From: Ehrlichia ruminantium
GTDB lineage: Bacteria > Pseudomonadota > Alphaproteobacteria > Rickettsiales > Anaplasmataceae
NCBI RefSeq assembly: GCF_009728835.1
Contig: NZ_CP033455.1
Location: 578,393 to 642,392 of the forward strand
DNA: 64,000 nt
Direction of reading: 5' to 3'
Shown here: piece by piece, positions 49,534 to 58,321 of the stretch
Layout: every line of letters starts with the position of its first letter
How positions within the stretch are numbered: the first letter of the stretch is position 1
The notes under the pieces: generated by a model
Databases searched by the model: none
The model's input: the letters and a program-made list of their open reading frames with translations, nothing else
What the model was told of the DNA's origin: nothing
Program-made: the position numbers and the translations under genes

Positions 49534-52500
49534 ATGGCAGATCCGAAAAACACTATTCCAGAAGATGCACAACAAAATCTTAATCCGAATAATGACCCTG
49601 TTGAAAATCCAGAAAACAATCAACCTGATGTTGAAGAAGGAGCTGCTGAAGCGGTAAACGATCAACCTGGTGTCGAAGAAGCAGCGGTTGGGGCAGTAGA
49701 TAATCAACCTGGTGTTGAAGAAGGAGCTGCTGAAGCAGTAAGTGATCAACCTGGTGTTGGGGAAGTACCTACTGAAGCAGTAAATGTTCAACCTACAAGC
49801 CCAGTAAAGGAAGAGCCTAGCAAGGAAGCTACTGGACTAGCTGGACCAATTGAGCACGTAATGGGTCCTGATGGAAAAAGTCTTTATGCTGTAATGTCAG
49901 ATTATACGCCAAAATCTCCAGAACAAGTTACCGAAGATATGGCAAAAATGTATAGTGCTCCTGAAGTTGAAGAAAAGAAATTTGATGTAAAAGATCTTGG
50001 TGTATCTCCTATGCAGCCTAGTGTTCCATCACGTGAAGGAGAAGCAGGAGTTCGTGTCCCTCCAAGAAGAGAGGATCCATATGCTGTTATTAATGATGAT
50101 GCTTTAGTAGAAGGAGACGAGCAAGGACCTCCTGTACCTAGTAGAAGGCCTCCTGTAAGTCCACAACAAGGGGAGGGTTTGTATTCTAGTATTGGTAATC
50201 TTTCTGATTCTGTAAGAGAGGTATCAGAAGGAGACGAGCAAGGACCTCCTCTACCTAATAGAAGACCTCCTGTAAGTCCACAACAAGGGGAGGGTTTGTA
50301 TTCTAGTATTGGTAATCTTTCTGATTCTGTAGGAGAGGTATCAGAAGGAGAAGAGCAAGGACCTCCTATACCTAGTAGAAGGCCTCCTGTAGCTTCACAA
50401 CAATATGATGAAGGTATTGGATCTGATAATGAGTTTGATGAAAGTGTTGATGATATATATACTTTTGTACAACCATTGGGCCAAGATCTCAGTGAGGTTG
50501 ATAGTCCAGCTTGGGCAGGAATTAGAGAGGATTATCTTAATAAGGAAGAATTAAATAAAGAATTATTAGTAAACGATGGGCCTCTTCGTAAAGTATGTGA
50601 CATGATAGTTCAGTCTAATGGCAATTTATCTCAACATCAGGTTAACAGAATCACTAAAATCTTAAGAGATAGTAGGGAAGAGGTATTAGATAAAATTAAT
50701 GAGCCAATGTTAGTAGACCTTCCTGGTTCTGGGAAAGAAGGACATTGGGGAGATCGTGTAATGCCTTTACTGCATGCTGCTTGTTTATATAATGTAAATC
50801 CTGAAGTGGTGCAAGCTATAGTAAATGCAGGTGGAAATTTTGGTTTAGCAGATGCCACTAATAGACTTCCATTGCATCATGCTGCAATTAATGGTTCTTC
50901 TCCTTTAATTACTATGTGTTTAAACAACACAGATCCTAAACAGTTAAATGTTAAAGATGTGTATGGTGTTGCTCCTGTAACTTACATGGTTTCTAATCCT
51001 AAGTGTTCTAGAGAGAATGTAGAAGGTGCTATGAAGTTTGGTGCAGATTTTGGTGTATATAATGCTGAAGGTCAACTGCCTATTCATTGTGCAGCACGTA
51101 ATGGTAGTCCTGGTCTTATAAAGCATCTATTATTCTGTATGCAAAATAGTCCTACGCTTCGGGATAAAATTAATGACAGAGATATAGGTGGGAATAATAT
51201 TGCGCATTATGTAGCTAGTAATCCCCGTGCTTCTGATAAGTTAATGCGTAAGTTAAGTACGGCAAGGGTTGATCTTCATGCTGTGAATAACAGTGGTAAA
51301 ACTCCACTGTGTTATGCTGTAGTTACTGGTAGTAAATATGGAGTAGATCACCTTCTTAAAGTGTCTGCTAGGGAAGTTAATGCATATGATAATGATGGTT
51401 ATACTCCTTTACATCATGCTGTAATGGGTCGTAGTAGAAGGGCTACAAATCAAGTAATGCATCATCCTTTGGTTGATTGTAAGGCTTTTGATGCTAATAG
51501 ACGTACTCCACTGCATCATGCTGTTATGCTTGGATCAAAGGCGCTGGTAAGAGTTCTATCTAATGATAGTGGGAAACCTGAAAATATACAGCAGAGCATA
51601 AGGGAGTCATTGTTATTAAAAGATGGTTTTGGTAATACACCGTTGCATCTTGCGTGTACTCCAGAACGTATGTCAACAATATCCAGTTTATTGAAAGCTA
51701 TTAAACAGAGTTATGGTCTTGATGGTGTAAGAAGTGCTCTTTTAGAGCCAAATATTGGTAGATTCACCTTCGATATGACAAGCTTAGAAACAGGTAGTAT
51801 ATTAAATAGGCCACTTGATGCAGTACTCCTGACTTCTCTAAATAAAGATATACCTTTATCTCCATTGCATGCAGCTGTACAAGGATCTAATGTGCATGTT
51901 CTTGATAAAATTCTTGAAAATGCACCAAGTGATGTGTTGCATAATAGAACTCCTAACAACTTAACCAGCATACAAGTTGCTAGTATGTATGCTAATCCAG
52001 AGATGATTAAGTATATTGCTCAAAGGTCGTCACCAGAAGAAATGAATGATAACTCTGGAGGACCTAGTCCTTTGCATATGGCGTGCTTATACGGTTATTC
52101 AGAACATGTCAAGGCAGTACTTACTAGTAAGCATGTAGATTGTAACCAAAAGATGGGGAAGGATCAGAATGCATTAATACATTATGCTGTTGTACGTGAT
52201 GATATGAGTCTCCTCAAAATGATACTGAAACGTCCAGGTATTGATGTAAATGCTGTTAATGCTAATGGTGAAACAGCCTTACATCTTGCAGCAGAAAAAT
52301 GTAATGTGGCAGCTGTTGAGATGCTGTCTAAAGTGAAAGGGGTTGATCTTAACATTCAAGATGCTGAAGGACGTACTCCAGCATCTATAGCAATAAGTGA
52401 AAATATTCCTGAAAGTCGTGTTAAGCAAGTAATAAAATTATTGGCGAGAAGAGGTGCGGATTTACGTATAGACGCAGATTATTCTATAAAAGAATGTGTA

Positions 52501-54132
52501 GAGACTAGATCTCATAAACTTCTGGATCTTATCACGAGTAAGGGAGCCAAGCTATCTAGTGACAATCAAGCACCGCTTGAATTTGCTATAATGCGTGGTG
52601 ATGTACATGCTATTAAAAGATTGTCTAATGCTGGTGGTGATCTCAATCATATAATAGATCGTCCAGGAACGGAAGAGCATGGATTGAATTTTCTAATGCT
52701 TGCTATCAAAAATGAGAAGGTGGCGTCAGTAGAGGCATTGGTTAAAAATGGGGCTGATCCTACAAGATATGATCGTAGTTTTAGTCGTACACCAATGCAT
52801 ATGCTTGTTATGCATGGAAATCAAGAATTTGCTTGTGATGCAATAAAGAAAATTTTATCACAATCATCAGAAAATGTTAAGAATGTTCTATCACAACAAG
52901 ATGTTAATGGAGATACGCCTCTACATGTAGCGCTTAAATCGAGTAATCTAAGTACATTTAATAGGATGGTCAAGAATCTCCGTCAGAGTGATGGTAGTCG
53001 TATATATGCTGTTCAAAATGAGGATAAACAAAATCTAATGCATGTTGCTGTTGAAAGAAATAGCCCAGAAGGATTAAACGCCATATTAAAGCTTAGTAAG
53101 CAAAACATTGCTAATATAGCAAGTGCGCAAGATAAGGAAGGTAATACTGCATTACATATTGCTGTACGTGGAGATCAGTATGATATGGCAGGCAGAATAA
53201 TTAATGCTATATCTAAAAATTCTATGAATTCTATATTTTGTACTCAAAATGCAGAGTCAAAAAACTTATTACATATTGCTGCGGGATGTGGAAATTCTAC
53301 GTTGTTTGACTATGCAGTAAAGAATATGAGTAAAGATGCTTTATCAGAAGCATTAAATGCTCGTGATAAAGATGGGAATACTCCATTACATATTGCATTA
53401 GCTGCAGAAATGAAGTCAGTGAAAAAAGTGATTCCATTATGTAGTCATAGTACATTGTTGACTCCTAATAATGAAGGTAAGTTGCTGTCAGACTGTATTA
53501 AAGAAGGTAGTGTTTTTAAAGACCCTAGAGGATTTGTAAGCCAAAGACCTTCAATAGAAGATAAGTTAAGGAAAGCTGAGGAAGTGGCGAAACATGAAGC
53601 ACAAAAACAAGAACAGGCAGCAGCTGCTATGGTTAGTGAATCTTCATCATTGTCTTCATCTAGTAGTAGTCTTGGTTTTCTGGATGAGGTCGGACCTGTT
53701 GCACCTACAAGACAGAAGAAGCAAAGATTTAGTGATTCATCAGAAAGGAGTACTACAGAAGTGCCTGAAGTGCCGTTACAGTTTGAACCACGAGAATATA
53801 GTGTTGTCAATGTATTCACTAAGGCTGGACAAGAGGTTAGAACTTTTAATCCATCTCCGGAAGATATGTCTCCTAGTGTGTCGTATGCCAGCAGTTCTTT
53901 TTCATCGTTTCTTACAGAACCTACATCTGTAGAATCTGAATCATTGACTTCTTTAGAGCTTGATAAAGCATTGGGTACAGATCCATCATTACAAAGTCAA
54001 ATAGCAGAAATTGCTGAGGGCATGTCTGATGTTGTACAATCTTCTCAATCTGATGATGTAGAATCTGGTAGAGTATCTCCTAGTGCAGGTCAAAGTTCTG
54101 GGCAGAAAAAAAGTTCTTGCATGGAGAAATAA
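49534..54132 (+). CDS. Large ankyrin-repeat protein, Ank200/gp200-like
   Basis: 1532 residues. N-terminal acidic region: four 14-residue repeats (28-83), a linker with tyrosine motifs, and 39-residue Pro/Arg repeats (193 to ~290). The centre (~400 to ~1300) holds many ankyrin repeats (TPLHHAV, TALHLAAE, NTPLHIAL). The C terminus is acidic and Ser-rich (SSLSSSSSSLGF). No signal peptide. Known: Ehrlichia Ank200 (gp200) is a major antigen with terminal acidic epitope domains, is exported by the type 1 system, and reaches the host nucleus to bind Alu DNA. Length and layout match this family (about 1420-1460 residues in canis/chaffeensis, from memory); this copy seems somewhat longer. Assignment is by architecture. 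Followed 40 bp later by tRNA-fMet. Confidence 0.92.
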   Translation: MADPKNTIPEDAQQNLNPNNDPVENPENNQPDVEEGAAEAVNDQPGVEEAAVGAVDNQPGVEEGAAEAVSDQPGVGEVPTEAVNVQPTSPVKEEPSKEATGLAGPIEHVMGPDGKSLYAVMSDYTPKSPEQVTEDMAKMYSAPEVEEKKFDVKDLGVSPMQPSVPSREGEAGVRVPPRREDPYAVINDDALVEGDEQGPPVPSRRPPVSPQQGEGLYSSIGNLSDSVREVSEGDEQGPPLPNRRPPVSPQQGEGLYSSIGNLSDSVGEVSEGEEQGPPIPSRRPPVASQQYDEGIGSDNEFDESVDDIYTFVQPLGQDLSEVDSPAWAGIREDYLNKEELNKELLVNDGPLRKVCDMIVQSNGNLSQHQVNRITKILRDSREEVLDKINEPMLVDLPGSGKEGHWGDRVMPLLHAACLYNVNPEVVQAIVNAGGNFGLADATNRLPLHHAAINGSSPLITMCLNNTDPKQLNVKDVYGVAPVTYMVSNPKCSRENVEGAMKFGADFGVYNAEGQLPIHCAARNGSPGLIKHLLFCMQNSPTLRDKINDRDIGGNNIAHYVASNPRASDKLMRKLSTARVDLHAVNNSGKTPLCYAVVTGSKYGVDHLLKVSAREVNAYDNDGYTPLHHAVMGRSRRATNQVMHHPLVDCKAFDANRRTPLHHAVMLGSKALVRVLSNDSGKPENIQQSIRESLLLKDGFGNTPLHLACTPERMSTISSLLKAIKQSYGLDGVRSALLEPNIGRFTFDMTSLETGSILNRPLDAVLLTSLNKDIPLSPLHAAVQGSNVHVLDKILENAPSDVLHNRTPNNLTSIQVASMYANPEMIKYIAQRSSPEEMNDNSGGPSPLHMACLYGYSEHVKAVLTSKHVDCNQKMGKDQNALIHYAVVRDDMSLLKMILKRPGIDVNAVNANGETALHLAAEKCNVAAVEMLSKVKGVDLNIQDAEGRTPASIAISENIPESRVKQVIKLLARRGADLRIDADYSIKECVETRSHKLLDLITSKGAKLSSDNQAPLEFAIMRGDVHAIKRLSNAGGDLNHIIDRPGTEEHGLNFLMLAIKNEKVASVEALVKNGADPTRYDRSFSRTPMHMLVMHGNQEFACDAIKKILSQSSENVKNVLSQQDVNGDTPLHVALKSSNLSTFNRMVKNLRQSDGSRIYAVQNEDKQNLMHVAVERNSPEGLNAILKLSKQNIANIASAQDKEGNTALHIAVRGDQYDMAGRIINAISKNSMNSIFCTQNAESKNLLHIAAGCGNSTLFDYAVKNMSKDALSEALNARDKDGNTPLHIALAAEMKSVKKVIPLCSHSTLLTPNNEGKLLSDCIKEGSVFKDPRGFVSQRPSIEDKLRKAEEVAKHEAQKQEQAAAAMVSESSSLSSSSSSLGFLDEVGPVAPTRQKKQRFSDSSERSTTEVPEVPLQFEPREYSVVNVFTKAGQEVRTFNPSPEDMSPSVSYASSSFSSFLTEPTSVESESLTSLELDKALGTDPSLQSQIAEIAEGMSDVVQSSQSDDVESGRVSPSAGQSSGQKKSSCMEK
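49615..49782 (+). repeat. Four 42-bp repeats encoding 14-residue acidic units
   Basis: Residues 28-83 of the ankyrin protein: four units of consensus N(D/N)QPGVEEGAAEAV, the last diverged (SDQPGVGEVPTEAV). They lie in the N-terminal acidic domain, the part that in gp200 carries species-specific epitopes, so they may serve as an antigenic decoy. Confidence 0.9.
50110..50403 (+). repeat. 117-bp repeats encoding 39-residue Pro/Arg-Tyr units
   Basis: Two nearly identical full units (50110-50226 and 50227-50343) and the first half of a third (50344-50403). Each unit has EGDEQGPPxPxRRPPV followed by GEGLYSSIGNLSDSV. PPxPxRRPP resembles an SH3-ligand core; the tyrosine lies in a YSSI context. A diverged relative (RVPPRREDPYAVI) directly precedes the first unit. 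Confidence 0.93.
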
Positions 54133-54172
54133 TTTAATATATAAGTTACGTGCGACTTAAATAAGTTTAATA

Positions 54173-54247
<75 letters not shown>

Positions 54248-54562
54248 CTTTCTTAAGTTAATTTTCTATGTCTTCTTACTCTATAGCCTGTATCTGTTAT
54301 CATATCCTCTCATACTACTCTTTATATTAAGTAAAATCTCAATTTTACTATATTTAAGTGCTATTTCTGTAGGTTTTTCACTAAAAAATTAGTATTTTAT
54401 TTTAGATTGTAACCCGAACCTGTGTTACTATATATACTACATATAAATAACATGTTTTTAAACTAGCTTTCTACTGTAATTGATATAATATTTAATATAC
54501 TATTTTTTGTATAAAAATCTTCATGTTTTGTCCTTGTAAGATTTTATACGTAAGATATAATT
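54248..54562. other. Spacer between tRNA-fMet and a membrane-protein gene
   Basis: About 315 bp, AT-rich, probably containing the promoter of the next gene. No frame or structure of note. Confidence 0.5.
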
Positions 54563-54580
54563 TTGAGTGTATATTTTAGT

Positions 54581-54586
54581 AGGAGG
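54581..54586 (+). promoter_or_regulatory. Ribosome binding site that sets the start at 54596
   Basis: AGGAGG, a perfect Shine-Dalgarno match, lies nine bases before ATG 54596. An upstream in-frame TTG (54563) would place this element inside the coding region, so ATG 54596 is chosen. Confidence 0.85.
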
Positions 54587-54595
54587 TGTTTATTT

Positions 54596-55507
54596 ATGAA
54601 TAGAAATAAAGGTGTGTTAAAAAAAAAGAAAAGTCAGTTTTTTACTGAGAGTAGGATCCATAGTGGACAGACAACTTATTTATTAATGTCAGTTTTCTAT
54701 TTGGTGTTGTTAACTGCTGCTTTTATTATGATGTTGCATGGCGAACACAAGGTTTCTGGTATTCTTCTAGTAATAGTAGCGTCTATATCATTTCTTTCTC
54801 AAGCAATTAATATTACCTGTAATGCCATGAGTGTGTGTAATATAAGAAATAAGAAAGATAAAGGTAAAGGATATTCAAAAGAGCAAATAGATGGTTTTAT
54901 AATTGCTTGTGGTTTTATTGGAGAATCTACAGCATTTCTAGGTATAGCATCTGCATTATTAATTTTGGGGCTTCAATTATCAAATGGTTCTAGTGTATTT
55001 CTTGCTCTTCGTATTTTTAGTTTTTTAGCATCTGTATTTTCTATTACATATGGATCTGTTCTTTTGAAGAAACATTTTAAAGATCGTAGTCGTAGAAATC
55101 TAGAGGCTTTTGTTAAGGAAAACAGTAGTGAAAAAGAACCTTTACTTGCTGGTCAAACAGAATATAAAGGAAGAGCTGTACATGATTTCTTCCATGACTG
55201 GTCAGTCTGTAATAGTATAATCTTTATATCTCTTGGTATATATAATTTATTATATGAGACACTACTACATGAAATGTTAGATTTTAGCAGTAATCATCAT
55301 ACTGCTATGTTGTTGAAGACTGTTGTTTTTGTTGGGTATGCGTGTGTTTTATCTTCGATTTTCTTATGTCAATTTTTTGGAAATAAGCACCGCTCTAGTA
55401 ATGAAGGTATACAAAACGAAGGTACTGGTACTTCTGTAAAAGCAGTGCATGACATATCAATTAATGAAGGTGCTGCTTCTTCTAGGAGTGCTGCTTTTAT
55501 TGATTAA
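54596..55507 (+). CDS. Six-helix integral membrane protein, unknown function
   Basis: Not recognised. From ATG 54596 it has 303 residues: a basic N terminus (MNRNKGVLKKKKSQ), then six hydrophobic segments at about 28-48, 54-76, 97-117, 124-146, 204-224 and 243-263. A hydrophilic loop of ~50 residues lies between helices 4 and 5, and a polar Gly/Ser/Asn-rich C-terminal tail ends the protein. No transporter, permease or enzyme signature is visible. The start is set by AGGAGG at 54581-54586; a longer TTG-started reading would add 11 residues. It stands alone between initiator tRNA and argG. Could be an Ehrlichia-specific inner-membrane protein. Confidence 0.82.
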   Translation: MNRNKGVLKKKKSQFFTESRIHSGQTTYLLMSVFYLVLLTAAFIMMLHGEHKVSGILLVIVASISFLSQAINITCNAMSVCNIRNKKDKGKGYSKEQIDGFIIACGFIGESTAFLGIASALLILGLQLSNGSSVFLALRIFSFLASVFSITYGSVLLKKHFKDRSRRNLEAFVKENSSEKEPLLAGQTEYKGRAVHDFFHDWSVCNSIIFISLGIYNLLYETLLHEMLDFSSNHHTAMLLKTVVFVGYACVLSSIFLCQFFGNKHRSSNEGIQNEGTGTSVKAVHDISINEGAASSRSAAFID

Positions 55508-56001
55508 TAATATATATAATGTGATTTTGATCTTGTTTTTTTATTTCACAGATAATTATCCGTTAGTATAGTTGATTTAAAAATATATGTTATAAGGTAC
55601 AGTGGAAAGTAAATTACTTCAGTTTAATACATAAAATATTAAGTAAGGGTTTTATCTACATTCAGTATTACGTTTATCTTATAATTTTATTTGTTCTGTT
55701 GTTATTCTAGGTTCTTGTTATTTAAACTTTGAATGCTTTTCTATGTTTTTTTGTTTATTATAGTGATGTGTAATACTTGCTTGTTCATATTCTAAAATTG
55801 GTAAAGGATGTTCTATCGTATGTGTGAATCTATATTTTTTTTAGAATAGAGTGAATCATAACTAAGTATTATACATCACTAATGTTGTTTTAGTTATATA
55901 TATTGTCATTGCTGTTCATCTCATTGTTCAGGCTATTACTTACTGGAATGTTTAGTTAGAGTGTATTATCTATAAAGTAATAATCATATTGTACAGTAAA
56001 T
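55508..56001. other. AT-rich spacer between convergent genes
   Basis: 494 bp with nothing recognisable. Confidence 0.5.
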
Positions 56002-57186
56002 CTAATTGTTTTTGAGTCTTAGAGAATTAATTTTTATAAATCCTTCTGCGTCTTTGTGATTGTAACCTTTAGATTCATCATCGAAACTTGCTAAACTGTA
56101 TGAATATAAGCTGCTATTAGATTTGCGTCCTACAACTATAACTGATCCTTTATATAATTTTAAGCGTACAGTTCCATTAACTTTTTCTTGGGATTTGTCT
56201 ATTAATGCTTGTAGCATTTTTCTTTCAGTAGTCCACCAATAACCATTATATATCAATCTTGCATACTTTGGCATGATTTCGTCTTTAAGATATGCAGCTT
56301 CTCTATCTAATGTTATGCTTTCTATAGCACGATGTGCATGTAAAAGGATTGTCCCTCCAGGAGTTTCATATACTCCTCTTGACTTTATTCCTATATAACG
56401 ATTTTCTACTATATCAACAATTCCTATACCATGTTTTCCACCTATCTTATTTAATTCTTGTAATAAATTTGCTGGTGAAAGCGGTACATTATTTATTGCT
56501 ACTGGATCTCCTTTTTCAAAGGAAACTTCTATATATTCTGGGGTATTGCTTGCTGATTCTGGTGTTAGTGATCTAGAAAGCATAGTATAATCTGGTTCAA
56601 CATATGGGTCTTCTAAAGATTTTCCTTCGTATGAGATGTGTAATAGGTTTGCATCTATTGAATATGGTGGTTCGCTTGCTTTGTCTAAAGGAACATCTAT
56701 ATTGTGTTTTCTAGCATATTCTATTAGGCTATTTCTTGATGTTAATCCCCATTGACGCCAAGGTGCAATTACTTTTATATTTGGATCACAACAGTAATAC
56801 CCAAACTCAAATCTCACTTGATCATTTCCTTTGCCAGTAGCACCATGTGCAACAGTGTCTGCTCCTGTAATATGTGCTATTTCAATTTGTCGTTTAGCTA
56901 TTAACGGTCTTGCTATGGATGTTCCAAGTAGATAATATCCTTCATATACAGTGTTTGCTCTAAACATAGGGAACACAAAGTCCCTAACAAATTCTTCTTT
57001 TAAGTCTTCAATGAAAATCTCTTTTACATTTAATGCAGTTGCTTTTTTTTGAATAGCAGACATATCATCTTCTTGTCCCAAATCTGCCGTAAATACGACT
57101 ACCTCGCAATTGTAATTTTCCTGTAGCCACTTTAATATTACAGAAGTATCTAAGCCTCCAGAATATGCTAATACTATTTTTTTCAT
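56002..57186 (-). CDS. argG: Argininosuccinate synthase
   Basis: Joins citrulline and aspartate using ATP. From ATG 57184-57186 ([17 protein letters not shown]) it has 394 residues, the family length; an upstream in-frame ATG at 57207 would add MFLVYYL, atypical for this family, so I use the internal one. Signatures: PP-loop [33 protein letters not shown], and [15 protein letters not shown]. With argJ in the same window this fits retained arginine synthesis, which distinguishes Ehrlichia from Anaplasma. Confidence 0.96.
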   Translation of the reverse strand: MKKIVLAYSGGLDTSVILKWLQENYNCEVVVFTADLGQEDDMSAIQKKATALNVKEIFIEDLKEEFVRDFVFPMFRANTVYEGYYLLGTSIARPLIAKRQIEIAHITGADTVAHGATGKGNDQVRFEFGYYCCDPNIKVIAPWRQWGLTSRNSLIEYARKHNIDVPLDKASEPPYSIDANLLHISYEGKSLEDPYVEPDYTMLSRSLTPESASNTPEYIEVSFEKGDPVAINNVPLSPANLLQELNKIGGKHGIGIVDIVENRYIGIKSRGVYETPGGTILLHAHRAIESITLDREAAYLKDEIMPKYARLIYNGYWWTTERKMLQALIDKSQEKVNGTVRLKLYKGSVIVVGRKSNSSLYSYSLASFDDESKGYNHKDAEGFIKINSLRLKNN

Positions 57187-57367
57187 AAGATAATAAACTA
57201 AAAACATACATGGAACATATATTGTATTTTTATTATTGTGACAACTTAATTTTATTATTTTATGTCTAGTAATTAATTAAAGTTTTATACTAATTTTTAA
57301 ATTGTATTAGATATTAAGTATAAGTAATATATTATGGTCCTTATATTATAGTTGGTTAGCTTGTGCA

Positions 57368-58036
57368 ATGAGAATTATTTTATACTTGCAGATTACATGT
57401 TTATTGTTATTTTATAGTGGTTCTGCATTTGCTCAGAATGTTAAGACAACTTCTATAGGTAACTTTTATATTGGAGGTGCTTATGGATATAATAGTAAAA
57501 TATTAGAATTCAAAACTGGCCGTGGGTATTTTGATTTTGATTTTAATATAAATAATGTACGTGGTTATGATTTAGGATTAACTCTAGGGTATATATTTTC
57601 AAGTGCATCTTTGAGCAATTTAAGGACAGAATTGGAATTAATGTACATTGGTAATAAAAAGGTTATTGATAGTGATACATTACATGACAAGAAGTTCTAT
57701 TGGGGTGCTAATAATTATAGAGCTTTATTTAACTTATATTACAATATTGGTAACTTTTTAAGTATAAAAGATCTTTCAATATATTTTGGGTCTGGTGTTA
57801 ATGTACAGAACATTGTTAATCATATATTTAGAGGTAATGATGAGTCTTTGAATAATAGCATTTTTATGCAAGCTATGATTGGTATTAAATACAAGTTGAT
57901 TTCTAATGTTGCTGTGTATACTGGGTATAGGTATATTGTGAATTATGTTGTTGCTAAAAAAGGTAAAGCTGATCAAGGAGGTTTTAGTATTTTAGGATCT
58001 TCGGTATTAATATTTGGATTAGAGTTTATTTTTTGA
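57368..58036 (+). CDS. Small outer-membrane beta-barrel protein candidate
   Basis: 222 residues with a signal peptide (about 1-22, cut after AFA). The mature chain is made of alternating polar/hydrophobic strands rich in Tyr and Gly (FYIGGAYGYNSK, YDLGLTLGYIFSS, VAVYTGYRYIVNYV) and ends in a C-terminal aromatic strand (LIFGLEFIF), a barrel-insertion signal. Eight strands are plausible, as in opacity-type/OmpX-like barrels; it is shorter than the ~280-residue P28/OMP-1 antigens of Ehrlichia, to which it may be distantly related. A dead infB fragment follows 10 bases past the stop. A second candidate lies at 59818. Function in adhesion or as porin is inference. Confidence 0.78.
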   Translation: MRIILYLQITCLLLFYSGSAFAQNVKTTSIGNFYIGGAYGYNSKILEFKTGRGYFDFDFNINNVRGYDLGLTLGYIFSSASLSNLRTELELMYIGNKKVIDSDTLHDKKFYWGANNYRALFNLYYNIGNFLSIKDLSIYFGSGVNVQNIVNHIFRGNDESLNNSIFMQAMIGIKYKLISNVAVYTGYRYIVNYVVAKKGKADQGGFSILGSSVLIFGLEFIF

Positions 58037-58046
58037 TCTAAGTTAA

Positions 58047-58321
58047 GATGATATTAAGAATGTATTAACTGATATGCTTAAACCGTTACAACAAGAAGTA
58101 CAGATAGGTACTTTATCTATGAGGAAAGTGTTTTCTACAGGGAATAATGGTAGTGTACTTGATTGTTATGTACTAGTGGTTTAGTCAAGAAGGATGGATT
58201 AGTTAGGTTAATTCGTAATAATAGTGTTGTATATGAAAGTAGAGTTAAAGTGTTGCGTCGCTTTAAAGATGATGTAAAGGAGGTTGCTTCCGATTTTGAA
58301 TATAGTTATAAATATATATGA
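58047..58321 (+). pseudogene. infB: infB 3' fragment (translation initiation factor IF-2), frameshifted
   Basis: Translation from 58047 gives DDIKNVLTDMLKPLQQEVQI, then GTLSMRKVFSTGNNGSVLDCYV. After one missing base at about 58172 the frame continues TSGLVKKDGLVRLIRNNSVVYESRVKVLRRFKDDVKEV (in two parts: up to NNSV, and VYES onward), ending at TGA 58321. This matches the domain IV end of IF-2 (compare RRFKDDVNEV in E. coli) and lacks the normal G-domain. The final residues (EYSYKYI) depart from the expected ECGI ending. The complete gene must lie elsewhere; this is a decayed duplicate. Confidence 0.9.

Noticed and set aside
49474..49791. Minus-strand frame of 105 codons with repeated CFSSSFFNTRLI units
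   Set aside because: Antisense of the acidic repeats of the ankyrin protein; the repetition derives from the coding strand.
53445..53932. Frames on both strands across the Ser-rich C terminus of the ankyrin protein
   Set aside because: Low-complexity codons keep alternative frames open; they have no independent support.
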